A stretch of DNA of 64,000 nucleotides from Wolbachia pipientis (GTDB lineage: Bacteria > Pseudomonadota > Alphaproteobacteria > Rickettsiales > Anaplasmataceae): contig CP095495.1 in NCBI GenBank assembly GCA_023052945.1, positions 558,001-622,000 of the forward strand, written 5' to 3'. Below the pieces are notes generated by a model. The model was not told where the DNA came from. It did no database searches and worked only from the letters and a program-made list of their open reading frames with translations. How positions within the stretch are numbered: position 1 is the first letter of the stretch; the number at the start of each line of letters is the position of its first letter. Shown here piece after piece: positions 29,123 to 38,808 of the stretch. The position numbers and the translations under genes were made by a program.

Positions 29123-29175
29123 CGAAGGAAAATCCTTCAAAATCGGGTTTCAGGAGCAGCCACCTTAAGTGGCTC
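29123..29175. terminator. Hairpins downstream of the phosphohexomutase gene
   Basis: Two short inverted repeats lie just past the 3' end of the minus-strand gene: agccac/gtggct with a 5-base loop (29158-29174) and gaagga/tccttc (about 29124-29138). They may form a terminator; no strong T-run follows. Confidence 0.35.
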
Positions 29176-29200
29176 TATTTAAGAGATAGGGTTAATTTTT

Positions 29201-30550
29201 CTATGAGTAGCTACAATTTAAAGACCTTGCTTCATCAATGTAATGGAACAAAACCTTTTTAGTAAGTTCAAAACCTTCTAAAGTCTCTCCTTCGCATCTT
29301 GCTGTAATGCAGTTTTGCGTATTTGATACCCTAAGAAGCCACCAACCTTTATTATCGGTTACTTTAACACCATCAAGATCTGAAAATACAATATTTTGCT
29401 TCTCTAGTGTTTTCTTTATTGATTCAATTATTTGAAATTTTTTCTCATCTTTCACTACAATCTTTACTTCATGAGTGATATATAACTTCGGTAAATCCTC
29501 AATCACCTGAGATAGGCTTTGGTTTTTCTTAAGCAAAATGTTAACTGCTTTAACAGCAGAATATAGCCCATCATCAAAACCTAGCTCAGAAAAGAAGAAG
29601 TGCCCGCTTAACTCACCAGCAAACCTTGCCTCTTCCTCTACCATCTTCTTCTTAACTAGTGAATGTCCAGTAGCGCAGGTAATAACTTGCCCTCCTAACT
29701 TACTAACAAAATCATGCACCTTCATACTCATTTTTACGTTAGCAATAACTTTGCTTTTTGGATATTCCTCCAGCACTTCACGTGCAAAAATTATAAATAA
29801 ATGGTCATTGGAAACAACGTTGCCTTTATTATCAATTAAGCGCACCCTATCGCTATCGCCATCTAGCGCAATGCCAAGATCACATCCATATTCCTTCACA
29901 ATGTCAATTAATTGAGCGAGATTTTTTTCCTCTATGGGATCTGGATCATGCAGTGGAAATGCCCCATCTATAGAGTTATTGGTTACGATATGCGTATGAC
30001 CAGGCAAGATCTTTTCAATACACCTTATAATTCCACTTGCTGGACTATTTCCACAATCCCAGGCTATTTTTAATTTCTGTGTAGTATTATTCTTCACTGC
30101 ACTTTTTAATATGCGAATGTACTCACTATATATATTTATGTTAATTAAGCTTCCAATTCTTGTACTGTTTTTAATTGGACTGCTTATAATTTCCTTTATC
30201 TCTTGATCTGAGAAGACTTTTTTATTACTAAAAAATTTAAAGCCATTATATTCGCTGGGGTTATGAGAGGCAGTTATTATGATACCCAGATCCGCCTGTG
30301 TGATTTGTGTTGCAGCGTAGAGCATAGGTGAAGAGCATAGCCCAACGCGTATAACATTTACTCCAGATAAAGTTAAACCCCTAATTAATTCTCTTTCTAT
30401 ACCCGGTGAATCTATTCTGCTGTCGTAGCCGACACAAACACTAGCTACGGTTTGGCCAAACTTTCTACCTACCTCGTACCCATCATTAATCTGCAAATCT
30501 TTGCCTACTATACCTCTAATATCGTATTTTCTTATAATGGTGTTATCCAT
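29201..30550 (-). CDS. manB: Phosphomannomutase/phosphoglucomutase
   Basis: A 449-residue alpha-D-phosphohexomutase. The phosphoserine is Ser95 in TASHNPSEYNGFK, the magnesium loop is DGDSDRVR (about 235), the sugar-binding loop is GELSGHFFF (about 315), and the C-terminal phosphate-binding region contains RCEGET. It interconverts hexose 1- and 6-phosphates; preference for mannose, glucose or glucosamine cannot be told. Monocistronic, with an approximately 130-bp gap to its divergent neighbour. Confidence 0.88.
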   Translation of the reverse strand: MDNTIIRKYDIRGIVGKDLQINDGYEVGRKFGQTVASVCVGYDSRIDSPGIERELIRGLTLSGVNVIRVGLCSSPMLYAATQITQADLGIIITASHNPSEYNGFKFFSNKKVFSDQEIKEIISSPIKNSTRIGSLININIYSEYIRILKSAVKNNTTQKLKIAWDCGNSPASGIIRCIEKILPGHTHIVTNNSIDGAFPLHDPDPIEEKNLAQLIDIVKEYGCDLGIALDGDSDRVRLIDNKGNVVSNDHLFIIFAREVLEEYPKSKVIANVKMSMKVHDFVSKLGGQVITCATGHSLVKKKMVEEEARFAGELSGHFFFSELGFDDGLYSAVKAVNILLKKNQSLSQVIEDLPKLYITHEVKIVVKDEKKFQIIESIKKTLEKQNIVFSDLDGVKVTDNKGWWLLRVSNTQNCITARCEGETLEGFELTKKVLFHYIDEARSLNCSYS

Positions 30551-30680
30551 ACTGCACTGCTTAAGGAGTAATTACTATATAACATAATGGACAAGTGCTC
30601 AAGTTTATTTACTCAACGATTAGCTAACTTTTTAAAAAAATCTGTTAATATTATAGTATATCTTTTAAAGGTGTAAAATT

Positions 30681-30824
30681 ATGCCGCAGGAAAACGAAAA
30701 TGTATTTATAGCTGAAAGTCAAAATCTAAATGTAGGTGAACAGCAGAAAAAGGACATCTTAGATGTGATTGAATCTTGCAGCAGCTTTCAGGAGACTATA
30801 AAACAATTGGAGAAAAAAACTTAA
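30681..30824 (+). pseudogene. 5' fragment of the coiled-coil gene, ending at an in-frame TAA
   Basis: 47 codons from an ATG with a fair ribosome site (aaaggtgt) and an AT-rich upstream promoter-like region (ttaatattatagtatat). The stop at 30822-30824 is in the same frame as the long reading frame that continues downstream, and the 37 codons between the stop and 30936 are also open. So this looks like one gene broken by a single nonsense change rather than two genes. Confidence 0.65.
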
Positions 30825-30935
30825 TCTGGTCCTTTACGCAAAGATGAGGACATTACAGGACAGATAAATTTAAAGTGGGAAAAGGAGTTCCAAAAATTTG
30901 AGCAATCAATAGATGCAACGCATAAAGAACTTAAG

Positions 30936-32900
30936 TTGCCTCTATATGGTCAAAATTTCTTAGCGTATTCAACAAAAGATAATGATTTCAAAATTAGATT
31001 TGAAAATGAAGAAAAATCAATAGAAATTAGCAATATTTTAAGGGCCAGCAGTGAAGGTAAGGTTTATAACATATCTTTAGGGAAAGATAGTCAAATAACT
31101 GCAACCAAAAAAGGCAGTGAAAGGCACTATGATCTTGCTGGCTCTGGTTCATGTGAAATGACCATTAATTGGCAGGTTAAGGATTCTGAAGGCAACAGCG
31201 TAGATTGTAGCATGACTGTAGAAGTGAGTTCTAAGGGCATAAAAAGAGTGATTGGTAAGCCAAAATTTGGTGATTTAAAGTTCACACCAGAGGAAACAAA
31301 AGATAAAATATTAAAATTAGTTGAACAGAATAAAGAAGCTTTTATTAACGGAAAAACTCTATATCAGGCTTTCGCTAACATAGGCAAAGGTGTGGGCAAT
31401 CAGCGAGTATTAGCAGAGGAAATATTTACAAAAGATCCACATCAGTCACCTACACCAAGCAGCAGTGGGTATTCCTCTCCTAGCACACCTTCTTCACGTA
31501 GAAGTTCTTTTTCTGTTGAAAGTGAGATTGGTGATGAAGAGTCTGAAATTACTGATGAATACATTGACGATGACTACGATGAACAAGAAATACACAAAGA
31601 TTATAAGAAAAAGTGTGAACAAGAAGGATTACAAGGTGTAGATGAGGCTATAAATGAAATTAACAAACTTGCAGAGCAGCGTGACAATCTAAGATTAGAG
31701 CGCAACTCCTTAAGAGATAAAGTTAATGAACAACAGCGAGCGATATTTGAAAGAGATCAAAGAATAAAGGAACAAGATGCTTCTATTGAGTCACTTATAG
31801 AGAAACTCGAAAAATTAGGAGAACTTAATCAAAAGATAGAAAAGGAAGGTGATACACAAATAAGCGCATTAAGTGAGGGAAAACAAATTTGGGAAGAAGA
31901 AGCTGAAAGACTTAAAGCTGAATTGAAAAGGATGGCGCAAGAATTAGCTTGGAAGAATCAAAATATTGAGCAGTTAACACAAAAGATAGAGAAAGAACTA
32001 CAGGAAAATGATGTAATAAAGAGCTTAAATGATCAGTTGAAAGATAAGGAAGATGAAGTTCAATCAGTAATTAGGATAAATAAAGAACTACAGGAAAAAT
32101 TGAAGCAAAGAGAAGCTAATTTAACTGTACTAAAGGAAAAGAATGCAGATTTGGAGAATGACCTGAAGAAAGTACATGAAAAGCAGTTGGCAGAACAGTT
32201 AATGGAAACAAAAAAGGAAAACAATACATTGGCTGAAACGGCGAACCGATTGTCTAAAGAATTAAATGAATTACAGAGAGAAAAGGAAGATTTAGAGAGG
32301 GAAATTCGACAACTTGAACCTGGAAGATCACTTGCAGATGAGCTAAGCGAAGAAAATAAGAAGAGGGAAATAGAAAAACTTCAATATCAACTTAAGGAAA
32401 AGGAAGGGATGTTAATGTGTACACGGGAAGAGCTGGCATCTGTCAAGGAGAGTCTAGAGCAACTGCAGAACATATTACAGCAGGAAAAAGGTCAGGCAAC
32501 TCAAACTGAAGTTGAATATGAAAGTAGAGGAACAAGCATGCAGCAGCAAGACCAAGGTATACAAGCTGTAAACAACAACTCAAGCAGAATAGCTAGTGGG
32601 TTAAGACAAGAAAACAAAAAATTGACTAGAGACAAACTAACTATATCCAAGCAATTAAAACAAAAAATAAGAGAGATTGACGAGTTAAAGAGAAATTTAA
32701 AGCAATTACAAGAAGAAAATAAACAACTAAAACAAGAAGTTATACCGCAAAACATTATGGATTGGCCTATTCCAATTCCAGACGATAAACCGGAAGAGCA
32801 GAAAACTCCATTAGAGCCAATCAAGGTAAATACAAAATTATCAGATCCAAAATCAATCCCCGCTGAGGTTTCGGAAAAATCTCCTCCTCTTCCAAAATGA
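30936..32900 (+). CDS. Large coiled-coil protein, unknown function (candidate secreted effector)
   Basis: A 654-residue frame beginning at a TTG; the true gene probably began at 30681. Residues 1-135 are a mixed beta-rich region. A Ser/Pro-rich linker (QSPTPSSSGYSSPSTPSS, about 170-187) and an acidic patch follow. From about 225 to 615 the sequence is a nearly continuous heptad-type coiled coil rich in E, K, Q and L. A proline-rich tail ends in KSPPLPK. No enzyme motif or signal peptide is seen. Long coiled-coil proteins with disordered linkers are common among endosymbiont secreted proteins, but that role is inference only. Confidence 0.6.
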   Translation: MPLYGQNFLAYSTKDNDFKIRFENEEKSIEISNILRASSEGKVYNISLGKDSQITATKKGSERHYDLAGSGSCEMTINWQVKDSEGNSVDCSMTVEVSSKGIKRVIGKPKFGDLKFTPEETKDKILKLVEQNKEAFINGKTLYQAFANIGKGVGNQRVLAEEIFTKDPHQSPTPSSSGYSSPSTPSSRRSSFSVESEIGDEESEITDEYIDDDYDEQEIHKDYKKKCEQEGLQGVDEAINEINKLAEQRDNLRLERNSLRDKVNEQQRAIFERDQRIKEQDASIESLIEKLEKLGELNQKIEKEGDTQISALSEGKQIWEEEAERLKAELKRMAQELAWKNQNIEQLTQKIEKELQENDVIKSLNDQLKDKEDEVQSVIRINKELQEKLKQREANLTVLKEKNADLENDLKKVHEKQLAEQLMETKKENNTLAETANRLSKELNELQREKEDLEREIRQLEPGRSLADELSEENKKREIEKLQYQLKEKEGMLMCTREELASVKESLEQLQNILQQEKGQATQTEVEYESRGTSMQQQDQGIQAVNNNSSRIASGLRQENKKLTRDKLTISKQLKQKIREIDELKRNLKQLQEENKQLKQEVIPQNIMDWPIPIPDDKPEEQKTPLEPIKVNTKLSDPKSIPAEVSEKSPPLPK

Positions 32901-32934
32901 TGAGTTTTTGCTTCTATTGTTAACTATAGCTAAG

Positions 32935-33225
32935 ACGTCATACCACCGTGGCGCTAACGAGTAGCGGAATAATTAACCGTCATACCGCTGCGGTATCTCT
33001 TAGCCGCTAACACGTAGCGGAATAACGAGGTTATCGTCATACTGCCGCGAACCGTCATACCGCGATTCATTCGCGGTATCTCAGCCGCTAACAAGAGATC
33101 CCGCTAACAAGTAGCGGGATGACGAATATACCGCCACGAACCGTCATACCGCGATTCATTCGCGGTATCTCAGCCGCTAACAAGTAGCGGGATACTTGAC
33201 CTTTACAGGGATGACGGTTGTCGTT
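32935..33225. repeat. Cluster of palindromic repeats
   Basis: At least six tandem or nested copies of two palindrome types: one around gtcataccgc...gcggtat and one around ccgctaac...gtagcggga. An approximately 60-base block reading cgaaccgtcataccgcgatt onward occurs twice (about 33047 and 33127). No reading frame. With the next repeat it fills the 870 bp between the coiled-coil gene and tldD. Confidence 0.85.
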
Positions 33226-33227
33226 TA

Positions 33228-33694
33228 GCTATAAGCATTAAGAAATTTACCAAACGAAAAAAAAGGCAAAAGAAGCCCCGTTGGTGACTAGTTATTTATA
33301 TGTACTTCAAAATATTGGCGTTTTTTATTCTAAACGCTGCAATTTAGCTGCTTTTAAATGCAACTAACCTAAATTATAAACGTTAAGGAATTTACTGAGC
33401 GGAAAAAAAGGCAAAGAAACCCTAGGGTAGCTAGTATTCAAATTCTCCCTTGTCTATTTGACGTCTTTTACTGTCTTAAACGCTTTATAAGCGCGTTTCA
33501 GCTTATATAGGTAGAAACCTAGAAGTTTTATAAAGACATGAGGTGCACATAGTGCAAAAAATTAAGCATGATTTACGCCAGATACATTAAGTTTTTTTGT
33601 CATTAATCCACTGCAGAGATTGCGAAGATAAATAAATAGCTTCACTTTCATGATAAGGGGGTTGGTGAAGGGTGTCAAGTAAGTTTTTTCGTTT
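33228..33694. repeat. Dispersed non-coding repeat, copy 2
   Basis: Matches 17640-18106 along its whole length, including the doubled taagaaatttacc unit, the ttggcgtttttta segment, cgctttataagcgcg, the aagacat...gcaaaaaatta region and the ataaggggg end. Differences are scattered substitutions and small indels, as in old non-coding copies. Confidence 0.8.
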
Positions 33695-33770
33695 CTGCGG
33701 GCTATTTGAATAACGGCTACAATGTTTGTACAATTGTGCGTCATGCGCTGGAACCCGTTTTAGCCCTTAT

Positions 33771-35189
33771 CTATATCTCAGTTCCACCAACAGTTATTGC
33801 GTCGACTTTGAGTGTTGGTTGACCAACTCCAACGGGCACATTTTGTCCATCTTTTGAGCATGTGCCAACACCGGGGTCCAACTTTAAGTCGTTGCCAACC
33901 ATGGATACTTTTTTTAGCACTGTTGGCCCATTACCAATTAGTGTTGCTCCTTTGACTGGCTGTGTAATTTTACCATTTTCTATTAAGTAAGCTTCTGAAG
34001 ATGAAAAAACAAATTTCCCTGACGTTATATCAACTTGCCCACCACCGAAATTTACTGCATACAGACCTTTCTTTACACTAGATATTATTTCTTCCGGCGT
34101 ATGTTTCCCTGGTAACATATAGGTGTTTGTCATGCGCGGCATAGTAACTTCTTTATAACTTTCTCTTCTACCATTACCAGTTGGATTCACACCCATGAGT
34201 TTAGCGTTCATATGATCCTGCATGTAGCCTTTGAGAATTCCATCCTCTATCAATACATTATAACCAGGTGGAGTGCCTTCATCGTCTACGCTGATAGAGC
34301 CACGCAAATTAGGCAGAGTTCCATCATCAACTACTGTGATGCCACTAGCTGCTACTTGTTTACCCACAGAATTTGAAAATGCTGAGACTTTTTTGCGATT
34401 GAAGTCGCCCTCAAGTCCATGACCCACAGCTTCATGTAACAATATTCCCGGCCATCCTGGACCTAAAACGACTGTCATTTCTCCGGCTGGAGTTGGAATT
34501 GCTTCAAGATTTACCAGTGCTTGTTCCAAAGCCTGGTTTGCAACTTCTTTCCACTTTTTCTCAGAAATAAACTTACTATAAGAATCCCTTCCACCATGCC
34601 CTGCAGAACCCCTTTCGGTACGACCATCTTCTTCTACAATGACTAGCACATTAAAACGTACTAGAGGCCTGATATCGCTTAGTCTGTGATCACCCTTTAT
34701 TATTTGTACGACTTGCCATTCTCCACTTAGAGTTATTTTTACTTGCTTCACGCAGTTATTTTTGGACCTTACATACTCATTAACCTCATTGAGTAGTTTA
34801 ATCTTTGAATTCAGATCCATTTCATTTGTAGGGTTAATCCTCGAATATAAGCTTTTTGTCTCTTCGTTTAAATTTATTGAATTTGTCTTGTTTAAAGACA
34901 CTGAGCTTTTTACCATAGAAGCAGCATTACTAATTTCTTTTTCGCTAATCTCAGAAGAACAAACGAAAGATGTACTATCCTCACAAAAAGACCTTAAACC
35001 AAATCCCCTTCTGGTATTCAAATCCACGTGTTTTAATATATTGTCATCAAAAACTAGGGACTCCAACTGGCAAAATTCTAGAAACAGCTCACCACCATCG
35101 CTATTGCTCAAAGCGTTATTGACTATTTTATATACGTTATTAATATCAACATTGTTTTGAGCGAAAAATATTTGATCTAGATTTGGCAT
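33771..35189 (-). CDS. tldD: TldD family metalloprotease
   Basis: A 472-residue peptidase of the TldD/PmbA family. The metal site HEAVGHGLEGD gives the HExxxH motif (about 257-262). GHGGRDSYSKF and the C-terminal GNGPTVLKKVSMVGND also fit. TldD works with TldE/PmbA, which is not in this window, to cleave unfolded peptides and mature some modified peptides. Stands alone, with repeats downstream and tRNA-Leu upstream on the other strand. Confidence 0.93.
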   Translation of the reverse strand: MPNLDQIFFAQNNVDINNVYKIVNNALSNSDGGELFLEFCQLESLVFDDNILKHVDLNTRRGFGLRSFCEDSTSFVCSSEISEKEISNAASMVKSSVSLNKTNSINLNEETKSLYSRINPTNEMDLNSKIKLLNEVNEYVRSKNNCVKQVKITLSGEWQVVQIIKGDHRLSDIRPLVRFNVLVIVEEDGRTERGSAGHGGRDSYSKFISEKKWKEVANQALEQALVNLEAIPTPAGEMTVVLGPGWPGILLHEAVGHGLEGDFNRKKVSAFSNSVGKQVAASGITVVDDGTLPNLRGSISVDDEGTPPGYNVLIEDGILKGYMQDHMNAKLMGVNPTGNGRRESYKEVTMPRMTNTYMLPGKHTPEEIISSVKKGLYAVNFGGGQVDITSGKFVFSSSEAYLIENGKITQPVKGATLIGNGPTVLKKVSMVGNDLKLDPGVGTCSKDGQNVPVGVGQPTLKVDAITVGGTEI

Positions 35190-35251
35190 TACTTTTGAAC
35201 TAAAAATTGTTTAAGTATATTATTTAACTTTAACATAGTAAACTATAAAAA

Positions 35252-35336
35252 GCCCGGGTGGCGGAATTGGTAGACGCGCTAGCTTCAGGTGCTAGTAACT
35301 TTTTAAGTTGTGGAAGTTCAAGTCTTCTCTCGGGCA
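35252..35336 (+). tRNA. tRNA-Leu (anticodon CAG)
   Basis: An 85-nt class II tRNA. The acceptor stem GCCCGGG pairs with CTCGGGC (one G-T). The anticodon stem CTAGC/GCTAG encloses TTCAGGT with anticodon CAG. A long variable arm (AACTTTTTAAGTTG) and T-loop TTCAAGT are present. CCA is not encoded. Confidence 0.94.
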
Positions 35337-35393
35337 CTCTATATTGATTTTTGAGTTAATTAGTGCTATAATATATTAAGTAAACCTTAAGCT

Positions 35394-35927
35394 ATGTGTA
35401 ATAAAAAAGAAGAGTTAGATTACAGAAAGAAAATACGAACCTACTCAAAGCGCTTAGTTACTACACTATCTACTGCCCTTCTTATTGGATATATAGCAGC
35501 ATTAGTCTTTAATATGTCTGCCTTAAGTTTTCATTTTGTTATTGTTGGTACTGTATTAAGTGCGTTTTCGTTTATCTTAAATACATGGTCATTAACTGAT
35601 CATTTTCGAAAGCAAGATCTTAATAAGCAACTTGGCGTAAAAAACACTCCGGAACAAAAAAAACTAACAAAGATCTGTCTTGATATTACATCTAACGTTT
35701 CGTTTTTAATAGGAGGAATTGCATCTATATTGCCTCTCGAATCTCCTATCATTCCTTTTGTTTCCACTGCCTTTTTTATTCTAGGCTGTGCCTTTATGGC
35801 AACTAATATCGTTCGGACTATGATTAGTAAGCCACAAATAGATAAAAATGATAATCTCAAAGCTAGTGATCACTTTAACATTCAACCCGCGATAGCTGGG
35901 TATAATTATCATGCATCAATAAATTAA
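35394..35927 (+). CDS. Small polytopic membrane protein, unknown
   Basis: A 177-residue protein not recognised. A short charged N-terminus (CNKKEELDYRKKIR) precedes four predicted membrane helices in two pairs (about 22-40, 45-63, 98-116 and 121-143), with a basic cytoplasmic loop between the pairs. The hydrophilic C-terminus of about 30 residues ends in HASIN. The ATG lies 58 bp after tRNA-Leu, and transcription may continue from it. Confidence 0.7.
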   Translation: MCNKKEELDYRKKIRTYSKRLVTTLSTALLIGYIAALVFNMSALSFHFVIVGTVLSAFSFILNTWSLTDHFRKQDLNKQLGVKNTPEQKKLTKICLDITSNVSFLIGGIASILPLESPIIPFVSTAFFILGCAFMATNIVRTMISKPQIDKNDNLKASDHFNIQPAIAGYNYHASIN

Positions 35928-36102
35928 CCCATTCGACTTATACAGGAATATTAGCTATATAATTCCATTGAAGGGAGCCATTCAAAAGAGTTTAATGTAA
36001 TTAGCATTAAAAAAGTATAAGTGAATTTAAAGCTTAATTTCAACATCAATTACTTGAATAGTTGCTCAAGCCATCAAAATAAAAATTTTTATTCAGTAAT
36101 TT

Positions 36103-36852
36103 GTGTATAAAGGGTACTATTTTACTAGTAGTGAAATAAATCAGAATGAAGTCTATTTTATTAACGAGCCTTTATTGGACTCGTTCAATACAAGAAATAT
36201 ATTGAGAAAGTATGGATACAAAGTTTTTATAGAACCAGTATTCACAATAAAGTACTTAAATCCTGATATATCTGCACACGAATTTGACGTTGTAATATCT
36301 ACAAGTAAAAACAGTGTAAAGGCTTTTAGTCAAATATGCAAAGTGGATGACTTTCCGATTATTACGGTTGGTAATTCAACCATGCAGGCTGCAAAAAATT
36401 TGGGATTTTCTGATATAATCTCAGCAGACAGCAACGTTGATGGTCTGATATCATTCATAAAAGCTCATTATTCAAATGCAGTAAAGTTCTTATATATAAG
36501 GGGGCAAGAAGTATCATGTGACCTAAAAAAGAGATTATCTGAAGAAGATTTTAACGTAAGAGAAGTTGTACTCTATAAAACAATTATTAAAAGGAGTCTA
36601 ACTAATAGGTGTAAAAATTTGCTGTTGGATGGTAAAATTGATAGTGTTGCTTTTTTTTCCTCACAGACAGCAAGGGTATTTTGTTCATTAGTTCTAAAAA
36701 GTGGGCTATCTCCTGTGATGAATAATACAGTTGCATATACCATGAGTAAAAACATTGCTGATAGTTTAAAGTTAATCAAGTGGAAAAAAATTATAACATC
36801 GAGGTTGCCTACTGGGGAGAGTTTAATTGATATAATTAATAAGGATTGTTGA
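36103..36852 (+). CDS. hemD: Uroporphyrinogen-III synthase
   Basis: A 249-residue two-lobed HemD. Family features are FDVVISTSKNSVKAF (about 66-80), the interlobe region with FLYIRGQEVSCDL, and DSVAFFSSQTARVF in the second lobe. It closes hydroxymethylbilane into the uroporphyrinogen ring in haem synthesis, which supplies cytochromes c, b and c1 found here. The start is a GTG. The family is poorly conserved, so the call rests on overall pattern. The stop overlaps the xthA start (TGATG). Confidence 0.82.
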   Translation: MYKGYYFTSSEINQNEVYFINEPLLDSFNTRNILRKYGYKVFIEPVFTIKYLNPDISAHEFDVVISTSKNSVKAFSQICKVDDFPIITVGNSTMQAAKNLGFSDIISADSNVDGLISFIKAHYSNAVKFLYIRGQEVSCDLKKRLSEEDFNVREVVLYKTIIKRSLTNRCKNLLLDGKIDSVAFFSSQTARVFCSLVLKSGLSPVMNNTVAYTMSKNIADSLKLIKWKKIITSRLPTGESLIDIINKDC

Positions 36853-37631
36853 TGCTAAAGATTGCAACTTGGAACGTAAACTCCATACGTAAAAGAGTCA
36901 ATCAACTTTATAGTTTTATAGTTGATAGTCAGATAGATATAGTTTTGCTGCAAGAGATAAAATGTACGGAAGAGCAATTTCCTTATGCAGAGATAGAAAA
37001 GTTAGGATATGAATATGCTATCTATGGACAAGTTGCAAGAAATGGCGTTTGTGTTTTATCTAAATATCCGATACTGGAAAAACTAAAAATTGACATTGTA
37101 GAAGGTCATCAAGAAGCACGTTATATAGAATGTGTAATAAAACACACTAATCAGAAGGTAAGGGTAGGAAGTGTATACGTGCCAAACGGCCAAAGCCTAG
37201 ACTCTCATACGTTTGAGTATAAACTCAAGTTTTTTGATAACCTATATGAAAGGATGAGCACTTTGTTGAAAAATGAAGAGTTAACTATTATAGCTGGCGA
37301 TTATAATGTTGCACTGGATGAAATTGATGTTTTTGATTCAAATTTATTGAATGGCCAAGTGTGCTTTCATATAAAAGAACGTGAGAAGTTAAGAGCAATC
37401 TTGAATCTTGGGTTTAAAGACACGTTTAGAATATCCCACCCCAATTTGCAACAATTCACTTGGTGGCATTATCAAGGCAATTCACTCAGAAACAATCAAG
37501 GAATGCGAATAGATTATATGCTATTATCGCCACAAGCTGTAGATAAATTGGAAACATGCTACGTAGATGATAGATTGCGTAAGCTAGAAAATCCGTCTGA
37601 TCATACTCCTGTTGTATGCATTATAGAATAA
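36852..37631 (+). CDS. xthA: Exodeoxyribonuclease III (AP endonuclease)
   Basis: A 259-residue exonuclease/endonuclease/phosphatase-fold enzyme for base excision repair. Active-site segments are all present: KIATWNVNSIR (Asn), LLQEIKCTEEQFP (Glu), GSVYVPNG, AGDYNVALDEIDV (Asp/Asn) and the C-terminal NPSDHTPVV with the catalytic Asp-His. Chosen start is the ATG at 36852, which overlaps the hemD stop, rather than an upstream in-frame TTG. Confidence 0.94.
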   Translation: MLKIATWNVNSIRKRVNQLYSFIVDSQIDIVLLQEIKCTEEQFPYAEIEKLGYEYAIYGQVARNGVCVLSKYPILEKLKIDIVEGHQEARYIECVIKHTNQKVRVGSVYVPNGQSLDSHTFEYKLKFFDNLYERMSTLLKNEELTIIAGDYNVALDEIDVFDSNLLNGQVCFHIKEREKLRAILNLGFKDTFRISHPNLQQFTWWHYQGNSLRNNQGMRIDYMLLSPQAVDKLETCYVDDRLRKLENPSDHTPVVCIIE

Positions 37632-37666
37632 TAGCAGACCTCTTACACAATTCACTTTTGGCAAAC

Positions 37667-38773
37667 CTAAGTAGGTTGTCGCCCTGTGTTTTCAGCTTGC
37701 GGACCAACACTAATTTTTTCAAGCATAGGGTTAGGTTGTTGTTCACTCTTTTCATTTTTCTGGGAAACTTTCTCAGGAACAGGCTGTTGTTCACTCTTTT
37801 CTTTTCCTTGGGAATTTTGTTCAGAAACAGGGGTGCCTTTCTCAACTCTTTTGACCGGGGTTTCTAAAATTGTATTGATACCATCGCTAATTTCACTACC
37901 CCGTTCTTTCTCCTTCTCAGTATTAGGGTTATATAAAGTACCTTTCCTGTTATTTGAAAAGAGACTTTTGACTGCATTTACTTCAGTGACTAAAAGTCCA
38001 ACAACAGCAATACTTAGCATGATTGGGCTAGTGCCAAAGATCAATGTCGTAAAAGCAAAAAGAGCAACAGGAAGTAAAGATTTACGTAAGAACGTTGTTG
38101 CCATCTCTTTGTCACTAAGTGGTGGTTCATCTTTTTCTTTACCTCCACCTAAAAATGGTATTTTTTCTTTTAGCCCACTCATAAAAGAGCCAGAAATGTT
38201 TTTCGGGTCTATTTTTATTCCAAGTGGCAAACCAATAAGTTTTATTAGTGAATCTTTAGCTTCTGTACCGCGTATATCAACTACACACCCCTTTACTATT
38301 TTTCCTATTTCGCCATTCTCTAAATTCTCTCCGCTAGCTAAATTTTTTTCTCTAATTTTCTCAAATACGGAAATTAAAAACTGAAGGAAATTTTCTTCAC
38401 TAAGTGACTTTATATCTTCTGGATCAACATTTTTGAATATATCTTTACTATTCTCAAATGTAAAAGTAAAAATTTTCTTTTCATTTTCATTCAGACTCTG
38501 TAATTGACCCAACAGTTTCACTAATGACTGCAGATCACGCTGTAATTTTTCTTTTTCCTGCTCTGAAAGTTTTTCTTGCCGCTCCTCTCGTATTTTATTT
38601 ATCTCCTGTTGTGTTTGCTTCTCTGGATCTTCTAAAGTATCTAGAAAAGCACGATAGATTAACTGATGTTCCTTTTTTTCAAAAGTTTTCTTATCTTCGT
38701 TAGTTAACTGAACAGAAGGTTTCGAATCCTTTGTTTGCGGAGTTGGTGTTCCTGTCATAACTGACTTATTCAC
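37667..38773 (-). CDS. Membrane-anchored low-complexity protein, unknown
   Basis: A 368-residue protein not recognised. Residues 1-200 are hydrophilic and helix-rich (many K, E, Q). A hydrophobic hairpin of two helices lies at about 230-270 (LLPVALFAFTTLIFG, ISIAVVGLLV-like). The C-terminal ~90 residues are disordered with an imperfect 16-residue repeat (EKSEQQPVPEKVSQKN, then EKSEQQPNP). No signal peptide. The architecture suggests a membrane-inserted protein with two cytoplasmic tails. Lies tail-to-tail with xthA and 35 bp upstream of polA's end. Confidence 0.7.
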   Translation of the reverse strand: MNKSVMTGTPTPQTKDSKPSVQLTNEDKKTFEKKEHQLIYRAFLDTLEDPEKQTQQEINKIREERQEKLSEQEKEKLQRDLQSLVKLLGQLQSLNENEKKIFTFTFENSKDIFKNVDPEDIKSLSEENFLQFLISVFEKIREKNLASGENLENGEIGKIVKGCVVDIRGTEAKDSLIKLIGLPLGIKIDPKNISGSFMSGLKEKIPFLGGGKEKDEPPLSDKEMATTFLRKSLLPVALFAFTTLIFGTSPIMLSIAVVGLLVTEVNAVKSLFSNNRKGTLYNPNTEKEKERGSEISDGINTILETPVKRVEKGTPVSEQNSQGKEKSEQQPVPEKVSQKNEKSEQQPNPMLEKISVGPQAENTGRQPT

Positions 38774-38808
38774 ATTTACTATACTTTAATTGTAGCATAT
38801 TTTTCATA

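Noticed and set aside
32935..33225. Palindromic repeat cluster considered as a CRISPR array.
   Set aside because: Repeats are palindromes of two types with irregular spacing and no unique, equal-length spacers; no cas genes nearby.
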